Below, one piece after another: positions 18,622-27,893 of a DNA stretch of 64,000 bases. Within the stretch, counting starts at the first letter, position 1. Every line of letters starts with the position of its first letter. This stretch comes from V1-33 sp039795165 (GTDB lineage Bacteria > Verrucomicrobiota > Verrucomicrobiia > Verrucomicrobiales > V1-33). The stretch is taken from positions 17,474-81,473 of the forward strand of contig JBDKER010000021.1 of assembly GCA_039795165.1 (NCBI GenBank), read 5' to 3'. The notes beneath the pieces were generated by a model. The model did no database searches, was not told the DNA's origin, and was given only the letters and a program-made list of their open reading frames with translations. The position numbers were made by a program, and so were the translations under genes.

Positions 18622-19857
18622 ATGGCCGGCTCTCCCACCATCCTCCCATCCCCCCAGCAGCGATGGGAACTCTGGAACCTCACGCGCACCACCTCATGGA
18701 TCCGCGACATGGATGACCCCGCCACGGACGGCAGCACTCCCACCATCGGCCTCCCCGCCCGCCTCTGCCGCACGTTCTCGTTCCCGGCACCCACGGAAGA
18801 CAAATCCCTCATCCGCAAACTTGCCTTCGCCCAACTCGAAAAACGCGGACTCGCCCAGCACGGCACGGAACCAGCCCCCTTCACAGCCCAGCTCATCCGG
18901 CCGGAACATGGCTCGCCGCTCGTCTGTGTGGATGTCCTCCTCCCAGGTGCCTCCGCCCTCCTCTCAGCTGCCAAAGCAGACGCCACCGCCCCGGCCTTCC
19001 GCTTCCTCCCGCTCCCGAAACACCACCTCGTCATCTCGGAGGAACAAGGCAGGCTCGTCCTCTGCGCATCCAACGGCGGCGAACTCGTCCATTCCCAGAT
19101 CCTCGGATCGTCGCAGTCACCAGCCACTGAATCCGCCTCCAGCATTCACCTCGCTTCGCTCGCCCTCCAGCAGCAGCAGATCATTCCACCTCCCACCGCC
19201 CTCACCCTCTGGGGCGATTTTCCACCAGAGGTCACCGCCGTTTTCGCGTCGGCCACAGGCCTGCCGGTCCACACCGCCCCCCGCCCCGCGCCCGACCCCC
19301 GGCTCGTCCGCCGCACTGCCGGTCCCCAGCTCCTGCCGGCTTCCCACGCCGACGCCCGGCGCCGCCGCCGCTCCCGCCTCGTGGCATGGGCCGCCGCCGC
19401 TGCCGCTCTCGCCCTCCCAGCCACATGGCTCCACGGCCAGTACAAGGAAGTCGCCTCCCTCGAAACCACCGCGGCCCGCATGGAAAGCACCCTCGATGTC
19501 CCCAGCGAGAAAACGGAAACCGACGCCGCCCTCCGCGCCGCCCACGACCTCGTCGAAAAAACCCAGCAGCGATGGTCCGCCCTCCGCAGCACCCTCGAAT
19601 CAAAACGCTACCCAGCCGCTCACCTCGACGCTCTCACCCGCTGCCTCAATGCCGCCGACGTCGTCATGACCCGGTTCGAAACCAAACTGAGCGAGGTCTC
19701 GGTCGCAGGCACGGCCCGCTCGGCCCGCGATGCCTACAATTACTACAATGCGGTGACAGCCGACACCCCGCTCGGCGTGTTCTCATGGAGCATGGCTCAG
19801 CCGTCCCTCGAAAACGACGGATCAGCCCGCTTCGAAATCAAAGGGAAACTCAAGTGA
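18622..19857 (+). CDS. Type II secretion GspL-like inner-membrane protein
   Basis: The 411-residue protein consists of a cytoplasmic-type N-terminal region of about 250 residues, an Arg-rich stop-transfer stretch (ADARRRRRSR), one transmembrane segment at about 253-272 (AWAAAAAALALPATWLHG) and a helical periplasmic domain. This is the bitopic layout of GspL/PilM-N fusions, which link the GspE ATPase to the membrane. Sequence similarity to proteobacterial GspL is not evident by eye, so the call rests on topology and its place between K and M. It starts 7 bases after gspK and ends by sharing one base with the next gene (TGATG). Confidence 0.65.
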   Translation: MAGSPTILPSPQQRWELWNLTRTTSWIRDMDDPATDGSTPTIGLPARLCRTFSFPAPTEDKSLIRKLAFAQLEKRGLAQHGTEPAPFTAQLIRPEHGSPLVCVDVLLPGASALLSAAKADATAPAFRFLPLPKHHLVISEEQGRLVLCASNGGELVHSQILGSSQSPATESASSIHLASLALQQQQIIPPPTALTLWGDFPPEVTAVFASATGLPVHTAPRPAPDPRLVRRTAGPQLLPASHADARRRRRSRLVAWAAAAAALALPATWLHGQYKEVASLETTAARMESTLDVPSEKTETDAALRAAHDLVEKTQQRWSALRSTLESKRYPAAHLDALTRCLNAADVVMTRFETKLSEVSVAGTARSARDAYNYYNAVTADTPLGVFSWSMAQPSLENDGSARFEIKGKLK

Positions 19858-20384
19858 TGCGTCCCCTCACCAGATCGGAGAAAATTCTCCTCACCGCCTG
19901 CGCCGCCACCATTGCCCTAACCGGACTCTGGCTGGCCGATGATGCCCTCGGCCGCCGCCGCGCCGCCGCCCGCAACACCATCGAAAATCTCGGGCCGCGC
20001 TCGGCCGCCGCCGTCGCCGCCGCCAGCGACGCTCCCTTCTGGACGGAACGTCAGCAATGGCTCGACGCCACCATGCCCACCATCGATGACCCCGGCACCG
20101 CCCACAGCCGCCTCCTCGAACAACTCGTCACCACCGCCCGCGACCGCGGCCTCACTACTTCTTCTCCCGTCCTCCTCAAACCGGAAGCTGGCCCGCACCA
20201 CCGCGACCTCTCAGTCACCCTCCAGCTCACCGGCCCTGACCAGGCCCTCTTCCGCTGGCTCAGCGAAATCCAGTCGCCGGAAAAATTCCACGTCATCAAA
20301 TACCTTCTCCTCACCCCGGCCACGGCAGCGGTTCCCCCGCGCATGAATGCCACCATCACGGTGGCCCGGTTCTTCAAGCCATGA
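19857..20384 (+). CDS. Type II secretion GspM-like inner-membrane protein
   Basis: The 175-residue protein has a short cytoplasmic start, one transmembrane helix (ILLTACAATIALTGLWLA) and a periplasmic domain ending in strands such as LSVTLQLTGPDQALFRWLSEIQSP and MNATITVARF. This is the GspM/PilO topology and the ferredoxin-like fold expected for the partner of GspL. The start codon shares a base with the gspL-like stop (TGATG), and its own stop overlaps the next start (ATGA). The identification is by topology and order; primary sequence alone would not settle it. Confidence 0.65.
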   Translation: MRPLTRSEKILLTACAATIALTGLWLADDALGRRRAAARNTIENLGPRSAAAVAAASDAPFWTERQQWLDATMPTIDDPGTAHSRLLEQLVTTARDRGLTTSSPVLLKPEAGPHHRDLSVTLQLTGPDQALFRWLSEIQSPEKFHVIKYLLLTPATAAVPPRMNATITVARFFKP

Positions 20385-21103
20385 TCCCCCTTCCCGTCAG
20401 CACGGCGCTCACACTCGCCTTCCTCACCGCCCTGCCGCTCACCAGCAAGGCCGAGGAACCTGCCATCCCACGCCCGGTCTCGGCAGCGGATTATCCAAAC
20501 CTCCTCGAACGCCTCCCGTTCCGTCAGGTCCTCAGCCTCTCGCAGTCTCTCGTCCTCTCGGGCATCGCCTCGCTCCCTTCCGGTAAAATGATCACAGTCT
20601 GGGACCGCACCTCGGGCCAATCCTACCTCGTCACCAGTCAGCCCAATGCCCAGGGCTGGATCCTCGAATCCATCAGCGAAAATCAGGACCTCCGCAGCGC
20701 CTCAGCCACCATCGCCGCAGGCGACGAACGCATCACCGTCCGCTTCGATCCCACAAGGCTCACCCCGCCAAAACTCGACAATACCTCCAAGCCAGCCCCG
20801 CGCTCAGAAGCCTCAGTCGTGGTCGAAGCCCTCCTCCGCTCGCTCGATCCCTCGGCAGCCCGCGAATTCGAGAAACTCCCCGCCACAGGCCAGGAATCGT
20901 TCCGCAAATCATTCTCGGAATTCCTCTCGACCTACCCCACCGCCAGCGAATCCCGCCGCCTCGCCTTCGTCCAGCGCGCCCTCGAGGAATCAAATCCCAA
21001 CCCCGCCGCCAGCGAGGATCCCAACCCCTCACCAGACCCCGCCAGCCCAGCTCCTGCCAGCCCGGCTCCCGCGGGCCCCACCCCCGACCAAGGACAGCCA
21101 TGA
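20381..21103 (+). CDS. Secreted protein of the type II secretion operon, unknown role
   Basis: The 240-residue protein carries a clear signal peptide (TALTLAFLTALPLTSKA, cleavage before EEP). It has a central region with strands (KMITVWDRTSGQSYLVTSQ), an acidic helical segment and a low-complexity Pro/Ala/Ser tail (PASPAPASPAPAGP). It is coupled by ATGA overlaps both to the gspM-like gene before it and to gspD after it. The operon has no recognisable gspC, so this protein could fill a periplasmic link or pilotin-like role with the secretin. That is inference only; I do not recognise the family. Confidence 0.7.
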   Translation: MIPLPVSTALTLAFLTALPLTSKAEEPAIPRPVSAADYPNLLERLPFRQVLSLSQSLVLSGIASLPSGKMITVWDRTSGQSYLVTSQPNAQGWILESISENQDLRSASATIAAGDERITVRFDPTRLTPPKLDNTSKPAPRSEASVVVEALLRSLDPSAAREFEKLPATGQESFRKSFSEFLSTYPTASESRRLAFVQRALEESNPNPAASEDPNPSPDPASPAPASPAPAGPTPDQGQP

Positions 21104-23298
21104 TCTTTCCCCGCTACTTCTCCACGCTGCTGCTCGCCGCCCTCGCCGCCCCGCTCGCAGGCCAGCAAGCCACCACCACCCAGCCAGACGCCGGCATCCA
21201 GCTACAGTTCCCCAATAACGGAATCAGCGACATCCTCGGCATCTACGAACTGCTCACCGGCAAACCAGTCATCCGCGACTCGGGCATCTTCGATGGCAAA
21301 CCCCTCAGCCTCGTCACCGCCAAACCAGTCACGGAAGCCGAAGCCATCGAACTCATCGAATCCTGCCTCCAACTCAATGGCTACGTGATCGCCCAGTCCC
21401 CGGACCAGACCTCCACGCGCGTCAGCCTCGCTTCTACAGCCCAGGCCAATCTCGCCCGCGATCTCCCTGTACACCGGTCTCCGGAATCCCTCCCGGAAGG
21501 TCACGCCCTCGCTTCCTACTTCATCCCGCTCGAACACATCGATCCCTCGGAAGCCTCCACCACCATCTGGAGCCACATCGGCCTCCATACCTACGGCCGC
21601 CTCACCCCAGTCGCCAGCCCGCCAGGCATCCTTATCACGGAATCAGCCGACAGCATCCGCCAGGCCATCCGGGTCGCCGAAGTCCTCGACGCACCCCAGG
21701 CCCGCACCAAACTCCTCACGGAATTCTACCCGCTCAAATACGCGGACGCTGTCGTGGTGGCCCAGATGCTGACCTCGACCCTCACCACCCGCATCGTCAT
21801 CCCCACGGTCACCATCGACACCCTCGGCGATAACGAATCCCGCCCCACCAACCGCATTCCCACCCAGATCCCCGCACGCGTAATCGCAGACGACCGCCTC
21901 AACCGCATCATGCTCGTCGCCACCGAGGCTGATCACGAATTCGCCCGCAAGGTCATTGATCAATTCGACCAGCCCATCAAGGCGGAGGCCCCCCTCGAAC
22001 GCCGCCTGCGCTACGTCTTCGTCGACCAGGTGCTCCCGGTCCTCGCAGACATCCTCCAGGATACCGGCACAGGCAGCAGTACCGCCGCCGCCGGTGAAGC
22101 CGTGCGTTCCCGCCGTACCCCCGTCGCTTCCGCCGACCCGGCCACCCTCGCAGGCCGACCCCGCCGCGTCTCAGCTCAGCGCGACGGTGCCAATACCGCC
22201 CCAGCCGGCTACGAGGACCAACTCATTCCACCCGAGGAAACCGCCCCGCCGCTCTCCGTCCTCGTCGGCAAAACCAGACTCGTCGCGGACGTCCAGGCGA
22301 ACAAACTCCTTGCCTACGGCCCACCGGAAGACCTCGCCAAGGTCTCGAACCTGCTCGACCGGCTCGATCACAAGCCTCCCCAGGTCTACCTCGCCACCAT
22401 CATCGGCCAACTCACCCTCGGCGACGATGTCGATTTCGGTGTCAGCTACCTCCGGCGCATCAGCGAGGAAGGCAATCTCAGCGGAGGCTTCTTTACGGCG
22501 GAAAATCTCGGCCGCGCCATCGCAGACATCCGCAACCCAGCCCTCGACCTCCCCCTCAAACCACTCACTCCCGGGCTCAATCTCTACGGGGAAATCGGCC
22601 AGGGCGTCGACGCATTCATCCACGCCCTCGAACAAACCCAGCGCTTCAAGGTCCTCTCCCGTCCGTCCATCTACGCCGCCAATAATAAGAAGGCAGTCAT
22701 CACTTCCGGTCGCCGCATCCCCGTCCCCACCAGCTCTGTCTCGGACCTCGCCAACAATAACTCAGTCCGCACCGCCATCGACTTCCAGGACGTCGTCCTC
22801 AAACTCGAAGTCATCCCCCTCATCAATTCCAGCAAGGAAGTCAGCCTCAATATCGCCCAGGTCAATGACACGGTCGTCGGCGAACAGATGGTCGCGGAAA
22901 ATTCAGTGCCGGTCATCGCCACGGAACGCCTCCTCACCGCCGTCACCGTCCCCAACCGATCCACCATCGTCCTCGGCGGCCTCATCACGGAAAACGAAGA
23001 AAAGGTCACCTCAGGCATCCCTCTCATCAGCCGCATTCCCGTCCTCGGTCACGCCTTCAAATCCACCACATCCCGCAAGGCCCGCAAGGAACTCATCATC
23101 TTCATCCAACCGGTCGTCGTGGAAGACGACCCCGAAGCCCTCGCCGCCAGCTTCACGGAAGATGCCCGCACCGCCGTTGGCTCGGACGCGGCCAGCATCT
23201 TCCCGGAAGTTCCCCTCCCGGCCTTCGAACGACCCCTCCCGGCCGCCGCTCCCGCACCCGCTCAGGGCAAGGCTTCCCGTCCCTCCCCGCGCCGATGA
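21100..23298 (+). CDS. gspD: Type II secretion outer-membrane secretin GspD
   Basis: The 732-residue protein has a signal peptide, an N0 domain (about 30-105, LQFPNNGISDILGIYELLTGKP), N1-N3 repeats including FYPLKYADAVVVAQMLTSTL and the Ser/Ala-rich N3 loop, and a C-terminal secretin core. The core shows VLSRPSIYAANNKKAVITSG, VTVPNRSTIVLGGLITENEE and the ending SRIPVLGHAFKSTTSRKARK-ELIIFIQPVVV. The secretin forms the outer-membrane channel of the T2SS. The core carries the VPNRSTIVLGGL variant of the usual VP.LG..P region seen in many non-proteobacterial secretins. The start overlaps the previous stop; the stop overlaps gspE. Confidence 0.96.
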   Translation: MIFPRYFSTLLLAALAAPLAGQQATTTQPDAGIQLQFPNNGISDILGIYELLTGKPVIRDSGIFDGKPLSLVTAKPVTEAEAIELIESCLQLNGYVIAQSPDQTSTRVSLASTAQANLARDLPVHRSPESLPEGHALASYFIPLEHIDPSEASTTIWSHIGLHTYGRLTPVASPPGILITESADSIRQAIRVAEVLDAPQARTKLLTEFYPLKYADAVVVAQMLTSTLTTRIVIPTVTIDTLGDNESRPTNRIPTQIPARVIADDRLNRIMLVATEADHEFARKVIDQFDQPIKAEAPLERRLRYVFVDQVLPVLADILQDTGTGSSTAAAGEAVRSRRTPVASADPATLAGRPRRVSAQRDGANTAPAGYEDQLIPPEETAPPLSVLVGKTRLVADVQANKLLAYGPPEDLAKVSNLLDRLDHKPPQVYLATIIGQLTLGDDVDFGVSYLRRISEEGNLSGGFFTAENLGRAIADIRNPALDLPLKPLTPGLNLYGEIGQGVDAFIHALEQTQRFKVLSRPSIYAANNKKAVITSGRRIPVPTSSVSDLANNNSVRTAIDFQDVVLKLEVIPLINSSKEVSLNIAQVNDTVVGEQMVAENSVPVIATERLLTAVTVPNRSTIVLGGLITENEEKVTSGIPLISRIPVLGHAFKSTTSRKARKELIIFIQPVVVEDDPEALAASFTEDARTAVGSDAASIFPEVPLPAFERPLPAAAPAPAQGKASRPSPRR

Positions 23299-25016
23299 CT
23301 CACGCCGCCGCTGGCCCCATTTCACAGATCCTGTCCGCCGCCTCGGCTGCCGCCGGTGCAGAGGACGCACCCGCCGTCGCCCAGACACTCGCAGACCTCC
23401 CTCCCGGATCCCCCGGTGCCGTCGACGCCCTCCTCGATGCGAGCCTCGTCCCGGACGAACCCGCCTTCTTCGCCGCCCTCGCCGCCAGCGTCCACCTCCC
23501 CTTCGACCCCACGCCCTCAGTCCCCCACGACCCCTCACCACGCAGCATCCTCCCTGCCCGGCTCGCCCTCCGCCACCGCATCCTCGCCACCAGACCAGAC
23601 CTCGCGCCGCTCACCCTGCTCACCTACGACCCCTTCGACCTCGAAGCCCGCCAGATGGCCGGCCAGACGTTCGACGAACCCTTTACATGGAAACTCGCCC
23701 CGCGCTCGTTCATCATGGAGGCACTCCGCGATTCCTATGGCGTGGGAGCCGCCCGCTTCGACGAACTCGTCAGCGGCAAAGCAGACGCGGAACCAGACGC
23801 CCTCCGCCAGGAAGTCACCGTCCTCGAGGACAATGAGGAAGCCACCATCATGAGCTTCGTGAACCAGATCTTCAGCGAAGCCATCCGGGAACGCGCCACC
23901 GACATCCACATCGAACCCCTCGAAAACGACCTCCGCATCCGCTACCGCGTCGATGGCTCACTCAACGAAGTCGCCGTCCCGCCCAATGTCCGCGTCCTCC
24001 AGAACGCGCTCGTCTCCAGGCTCAAAATCATGGCCCACCTCGATATCGCGGAACGCCGCCTCCCCCAGGACGGCCGCATCAACCTCGAACTCGATGGCCG
24101 CCGCTACGACGTCCGCATCGCCACCATCCCCTCCGTCAATGGCGAGTCCGTTAGCCTCCGACTCCTCGGCCGGGAACGACTCGACCTCTCCGGCCTCGGC
24201 ATGGACGACCACCTCGAAGCCCGCATCCGCTCGCTCCTCGCCCTCCCCAATGGCATCATCCTCGTCACCGGTCCCACCGGATGCGGAAAATCCAGCACGC
24301 TCTACACTTTCCTGCGCGAACTCAATACCCGCGAACGCCGCATCGTCACCATCGAGGACCCTGTCGAAAATAAACTCGACGGCGTCGTCCAGATCGCCGT
24401 CAAACCGGAAATCAATCTCACCTTCGCCGCAGGCCTCCGCTCAATTCTCCGCGGCGACCCCAATGTCATCATGGTCGGGGAAATGCGCGACCTCGAAACC
24501 ACCGAAATCGCCATCCGCGGTGCCCTCACGGGACACCTCGTCTTCAGTACGCTGCACACCAACGATGCCGTCGGCGGAATCTCCCGACTCCTCGACATGG
24601 GCATCGAACCATTCCTCATCGCTTCCTCGGTCCGCGCCTTCCTCGCCCAGCGGCTCGTGCGCCGACTCTGCCCAGCCTGCCGCCAGCCGGCTCCACCCGA
24701 ACTCTACCCCCGCCAGTACCTCGAATCCCTCGGCTTCCCCCCGGACCGCAAGGGATCCATCCTCGTTCCCGCTGGATGCCGCGACTGCCGCGGCACGGGC
24801 TACCGCGGCCGCATGGCCATCATCGAAGTATGCGCCATCACCCCGGAAATGCAGGACCTCATCACCGCCCGCGCCCCAGCCTCAGCCATGCGCGCGAAAG
24901 CCATCGCCGAAGGCATGATCCCCATGCGCGAATACGGCTGGGCCAAGGTCGCCGCAGGCGAAACCACCATCGATGAAGTCATCGCCGTCACCGCAGCCGG
25001 CGAACACATCACCTGA
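23295..25016 (+). CDS. gspE: Type II secretion ATPase GspE
   Basis: This is a 573-residue cytoplasmic ATPase. The first ~170 residues form a short, Ala/Pro-rich N-terminal domain. The catalytic part has SEAIRERATDIHIEPLEND (N2E), Walker A GPTGCGKSSTLYTFLRELN at about 325, the Asp box TIEDPVE, Walker B LRGDPNVIMVGEMRD and the His box HLVFSTLHTNDA. A four-cysteine zinc site is present: CPAC and, 33 residues on, CRDC. It powers pseudopilus assembly together with the L/M/F platform. All motifs needed for activity are visible. It is coupled to gspD by ATGA. Confidence 0.97.
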   Translation: MTHAAAGPISQILSAASAAAGAEDAPAVAQTLADLPPGSPGAVDALLDASLVPDEPAFFAALAASVHLPFDPTPSVPHDPSPRSILPARLALRHRILATRPDLAPLTLLTYDPFDLEARQMAGQTFDEPFTWKLAPRSFIMEALRDSYGVGAARFDELVSGKADAEPDALRQEVTVLEDNEEATIMSFVNQIFSEAIRERATDIHIEPLENDLRIRYRVDGSLNEVAVPPNVRVLQNALVSRLKIMAHLDIAERRLPQDGRINLELDGRRYDVRIATIPSVNGESVSLRLLGRERLDLSGLGMDDHLEARIRSLLALPNGIILVTGPTGCGKSSTLYTFLRELNTRERRIVTIEDPVENKLDGVVQIAVKPEINLTFAAGLRSILRGDPNVIMVGEMRDLETTEIAIRGALTGHLVFSTLHTNDAVGGISRLLDMGIEPFLIASSVRAFLAQRLVRRLCPACRQPAPPELYPRQYLESLGFPPDRKGSILVPAGCRDCRGTGYRGRMAIIEVCAITPEMQDLITARAPASAMRAKAIAEGMIPMREYGWAKVAAGETTIDEVIAVTAAGEHIT

Positions 25017-25033
25017 TCCCCCCCCCGCACCGC

Positions 25034-26260
25034 ATGCCCCAGTTCGTCTACGAGGCCATCTCGTCAGCCGGTGAAACGGTCAGCGGCACCATCGAGGCCA
25101 GCTCCCGCAGCGATGCCTTCCGCCTCATCGAATCCAAACGACTCTCTCCTCTCGAAATCACGGAGAAAAATCAGGACAGTTCCGCCGCCAGCTCGGCCGC
25201 CAGCAAACCCATCCGCCTGAGCCGACCCCGCCTCATCTTCTTCACCAGTGAACTGGCCGACCTCATCGACGCCGGCCTCCCCGTCCAGCAGGCCCTCAAT
25301 ATCATGGCAGACCGCCAGCAGGACCCGGTCATCCGCCGCACCGGCGACCGACTCCGTACGCTCCTCCAGGATGGCCGGCCGCTCTCGTCGTGCTTCCGCG
25401 AAACCTCGCGCGACTTCGATGACCTCTACGTCTCCCTGATCGCCGCAGGCGAGGCGTCGGGCACGCTCCCCGGCGTGCTCCACCGCATGGCCCTCAGCAT
25501 CGCTCAACTCCACGAAATGCAGCGGCGCTTCACCTCGGCCATGATCTATCCCGCCTTCATGATCGCGGCCTGCGGCATCCTCATGGCGGTCTTCACCCTC
25601 GTCCTCGTCCCCCAACTCACCAGCCTGCTCGCCAAAACCGGCCAGGACCTTCCCGCCATCACCAAAGGCCTCCTCGCCTTCTCGGACTTCTGCTCGACCC
25701 ACTTCTGGTCCATGCTCGGCGCAGCCGCCGCCGCCGTCGTCCTCTTCCGCATCTTCATCGCCACCAACTCAGGACGACTCTGGTGGGACCGCGCCAAACT
25801 CAAGATCCCCCTCGTCGGCCCCATCATCGAAACACGCTTCTACGCCGAATTCACCCAGGCCCTCGGCAACCTCGTCTCCAATGGCGTCCCCCTCCTCTCC
25901 TCCCTCCAGCTGCTCTCCCGCGGTACCCCCAACCGCTTCTTCCGCGACCGACTCGGCCGCGTCGTGGAATCCGTCTCCGCAGGCGATCCCCTCTCCGCCG
26001 CCCTCCGCAGCGCCGGTCAGTTCCAGCCCCTCATGACCGATATCGTCGCCATCGGCGAACAAACCTCGCACCTCTCCAAATCCCTCCTCAAGGCCGCCTC
26101 CCGATACGATAAGGAACTCGATGTCCGCATCCGCCGCCTCACCGCCATGATCTCCCCGGTCATCATCATCTTCCTCGCCATCGTCGTCACCATCATCGCC
26201 TACTGCATCGTCTCCTCCATCTTCTCCGCCGTCTCAGGCATCCGCGCCTCCGAAGGCTGA
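25034..26260 (+). CDS. gspF: Type II secretion inner-membrane platform protein GspF
   Basis: The 408-residue protein begins with QFVYEAISSAGETVSGTIEA, the typical GspF/PilC opening. It contains two T2SSF helical domains (first about 70-190, second about 270-390) and three membrane segments: AFMIAACGILMAVFTLVLVP, SMLGAAAAAVVLFRIFIA and IIIFLAIVVTIIAYCIVSSI. GspF is the polytopic platform that GspE acts on. It starts 17 bases after gspE and is the last recognisable gene of the operon; no prepilin peptidase gene (gspO) is nearby, so it must be encoded elsewhere. Confidence 0.96.
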   Translation: MPQFVYEAISSAGETVSGTIEASSRSDAFRLIESKRLSPLEITEKNQDSSAASSAASKPIRLSRPRLIFFTSELADLIDAGLPVQQALNIMADRQQDPVIRRTGDRLRTLLQDGRPLSSCFRETSRDFDDLYVSLIAAGEASGTLPGVLHRMALSIAQLHEMQRRFTSAMIYPAFMIAACGILMAVFTLVLVPQLTSLLAKTGQDLPAITKGLLAFSDFCSTHFWSMLGAAAAAVVLFRIFIATNSGRLWWDRAKLKIPLVGPIIETRFYAEFTQALGNLVSNGVPLLSSLQLLSRGTPNRFFRDRLGRVVESVSAGDPLSAALRSAGQFQPLMTDIVAIGEQTSHLSKSLLKAASRYDKELDVRIRRLTAMISPVIIIFLAIVVTIIAYCIVSSIFSAVSGIRASEG

Positions 26261-26603
26261 ACATGCCAATCCAAAACCAAAGGCGGGTCGAGAAACCCTT
26301 CGTCCAACGCACTCCCGCCGTCTTCGCACTGACATCCACGGCAACCGTGATTTCCGCTTCTCTGCCATCGTGCTAGAGTGGACTTGCGAACATGACCACC
26401 ATTCAGCACCCGGAACCGACGGCCCGGGCGCTCAGGTTTCTGCACAATGGGTGGACGTCCGACTTCCATGAACTGCTGGCCGATGCCTTGCGGCATTCCC
26501 TTGAGTCGCACTCCCACCGTCTGACGGAATCAATAGTGATGAGCACCCCTCCATGGGGACTGCATGCGGACATTTCTGCGGTGGAGATCCAGACCTGATC
26601 GCC
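26261..26603. other. Gap between the secretion operon and the accessory island
   Basis: This 343-base stretch marks the change from the secretion operon to the REP-rich island. It contains one small open frame (listed separately) and no visible terminator hairpin with a T-run. The seven-copy REP array starts immediately after it. Confidence 0.5.
26392..26598 (+). CDS. Small hypothetical protein
   Basis: This 68-residue open frame has an ATG start and contains a plausible amphipathic helix (TSDFHELLADALRHSLESH). No family is recognised and no strong ribosome site precedes it. It lies between gspF and the RAYT gene, at the edge of the island. It could be a leftover of a longer gene or a chance frame. 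Confidence 0.3.
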   Translation: MTTIQHPEPTARALRFLHNGWTSDFHELLADALRHSLESHSHRLTESIVMSTPPWGLHADISAVEIQT

Positions 26604-26631
26604 ATGACCACCCCCCACAACCCAACGGAGA

Positions 26632-26996
26632 GGGGACATTCCTGTCCCCCAATCCCTCCCAACAACCCAACGGAGGGGGGACATTCCTGTCCCCCAATCC
26701 CACCTCCCAACAACCCAACGGAGGGGGGACATTCCTGTCCCCCAATCCCTCCCAACAAGCCAACGGAGGGGGGACATTCCTGTCCCCCTTGTGGTGAAGC
26801 ACGGGGACTGGAAAGTCCCCGCTCCTTTTTCAATCCGGGCGGACATTCCTGTCCCCCAATCCCTCCCAACAACCCAACGGAGGGCGGACATTCCTGTCCC
26901 CCAATCCCTCCCAACAACCCAACGGAGGGGGGACATTCCTGTCCCCCTTGTGGTGAAGCACGGGGACTGGAAAGTCCCCGCTCCTTTTTCAATCCG
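26632..26996. repeat. REP palindrome tandem array
   Basis: Seven copies of the palindrome GGACA-TTCC-TGTCC lie at 26632, 26677, 26725, 26770, 26841, 26886 and 26931, mostly at 45-base spacing (one 48). The flanking GGGG/CCCC extends the stem in most copies. A second palindrome, GGGGACT-GGAA-AGTCCCC, occurs at 26803-26820 and 26962-26979. Each lies inside an identical ~50-base block (26788-26837 and 26947-26996). The whole 159-base module is therefore partly duplicated. These are REP elements of the adjacent RAYT. Confidence 0.93.
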
Positions 26997-27594
26997 CACG
27001 AAGACGTCGCCGTCACCCAAAACCGTCTGCCTCACTGGCAGCAAGGCGAGTCATGGGTTTTTGTCACGTGGCGGCTGGGAGATTCCCTGCCAAAGGCGAA
27101 GTTGGATCAATGGAAGGCGGAGCGGGACGCGTGGATGAAGCATCATCCCGAGCCATGGGAGGAAGAAACCGAAGCGGAGTATCACGACCGCTTTTCGCGG
27201 CAAATTGACGAGTGGCTGGATCAAGGGAGTGGATCGTGTGTTCTCAAAGATCCCGCCACCGCGCAGATCGTCGCCGATGCGCTGCGGCACTTCGACGGCA
27301 ATCGGTATGAACTCGCCTCCTTCGTGATCATGCCGAATCACGTGCATTTACTGTTCCGTCCGCTGGGCGGGCACACGCTGCCAGAAATCATGAAATCATG
27401 GAAGGGATTCACGGCGAGGGAGATCAACCGGCGGATCGGAAAGACGGGGACGCTTTGGCAGGATGAATACTGGGATCGGTTGATCCGGAACGAGACCCAT
27501 TTCCTCCGAGTCGTGAAGTATATCCAGGAGAACCCGGTCAAAGCAAAACTGCGCGACGGGCAGTTCCTACTGGAGTGCGGTGGTTCACAGGTGA

Positions 27595-27646
27595 GCGGAC
27601 TTTCCAGTCCGCTGCCCACAACCAAAGGCGGACAGGAATGTCCGCC
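27595..27646. repeat. REP palindrome pair at 3' end of the RAYT gene
   Basis: GCGGACT-TTCC-AGTCCGC (27595-27612) and GGCGGACA-GGAA-TGTCCGCC (27627-27646) are two inverted copies of the palindromes in the upstream array. They lie within the transposase open frame. With the upstream array they bracket the catalytic region, the layout expected for a mobilisable RAYT unit. Confidence 0.85.
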
Positions 27647-27893
27647 CTCCTTTGCTCGCGAGGTTTCCAGTCCAGCGCCCGCCACGCGAGGCCACGAGCA
27701 GGACAAATTATTCCCCTGAAACGATTCCTCACGCGATTCAGGGATTGCCGAGCAGGAAGGCATGTTCTAATGCTTCCCCGCCCATCCCCGGGGTCGCCAA
27801 CGTCCTGTCTGCCAATGACTACACCGTACCATGGCCAACCGTGACCGCGCCCGCAGGATGGTTCCCCGGCACCATTCCTCTCCCGATCCCACC

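Larger units (their letters stand above)
26604..27719 (+). mobile_element. REP-associated tyrosine transposase with in-frame REP array
   Basis: The catalytic part (from about residue 132, QNRLPHWQQGESWVFVTWRL) is a RAYT of a different subfamily from the one at 2.2 kb. It has the HUH site in VIMPNHVHLLFRPLGG, GTLWQDEYWDRLIRNETHF with the candidate catalytic tyrosine nearby, and YIQENPVKAKL. The first ~130 codons translate a tandem REP array as GHSCPP-type 15-residue repeats. Whether that section is translated is uncertain: an internal start such as a GTG/TTG near the FFNPHED segment is possible but no clear RBS was seen. The frame then continues past the catalytic core through two more REP palindromes at its 3' end. 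Confidence 0.85.

Noticed and set aside
19386..19856. Long upstream extension of the gspM-like gene inside gspL
   Set aside because: Arg/Pro-rich out-of-phase sequence; the TGATG junction at 19857 fixes the real start.
26632..26996. Regular repeats resembling a CRISPR array
   Set aside because: The repeats are palindromes, the material between them is itself repeated rather than unique, and no cas genes are nearby. They fit REP elements beside a RAYT.
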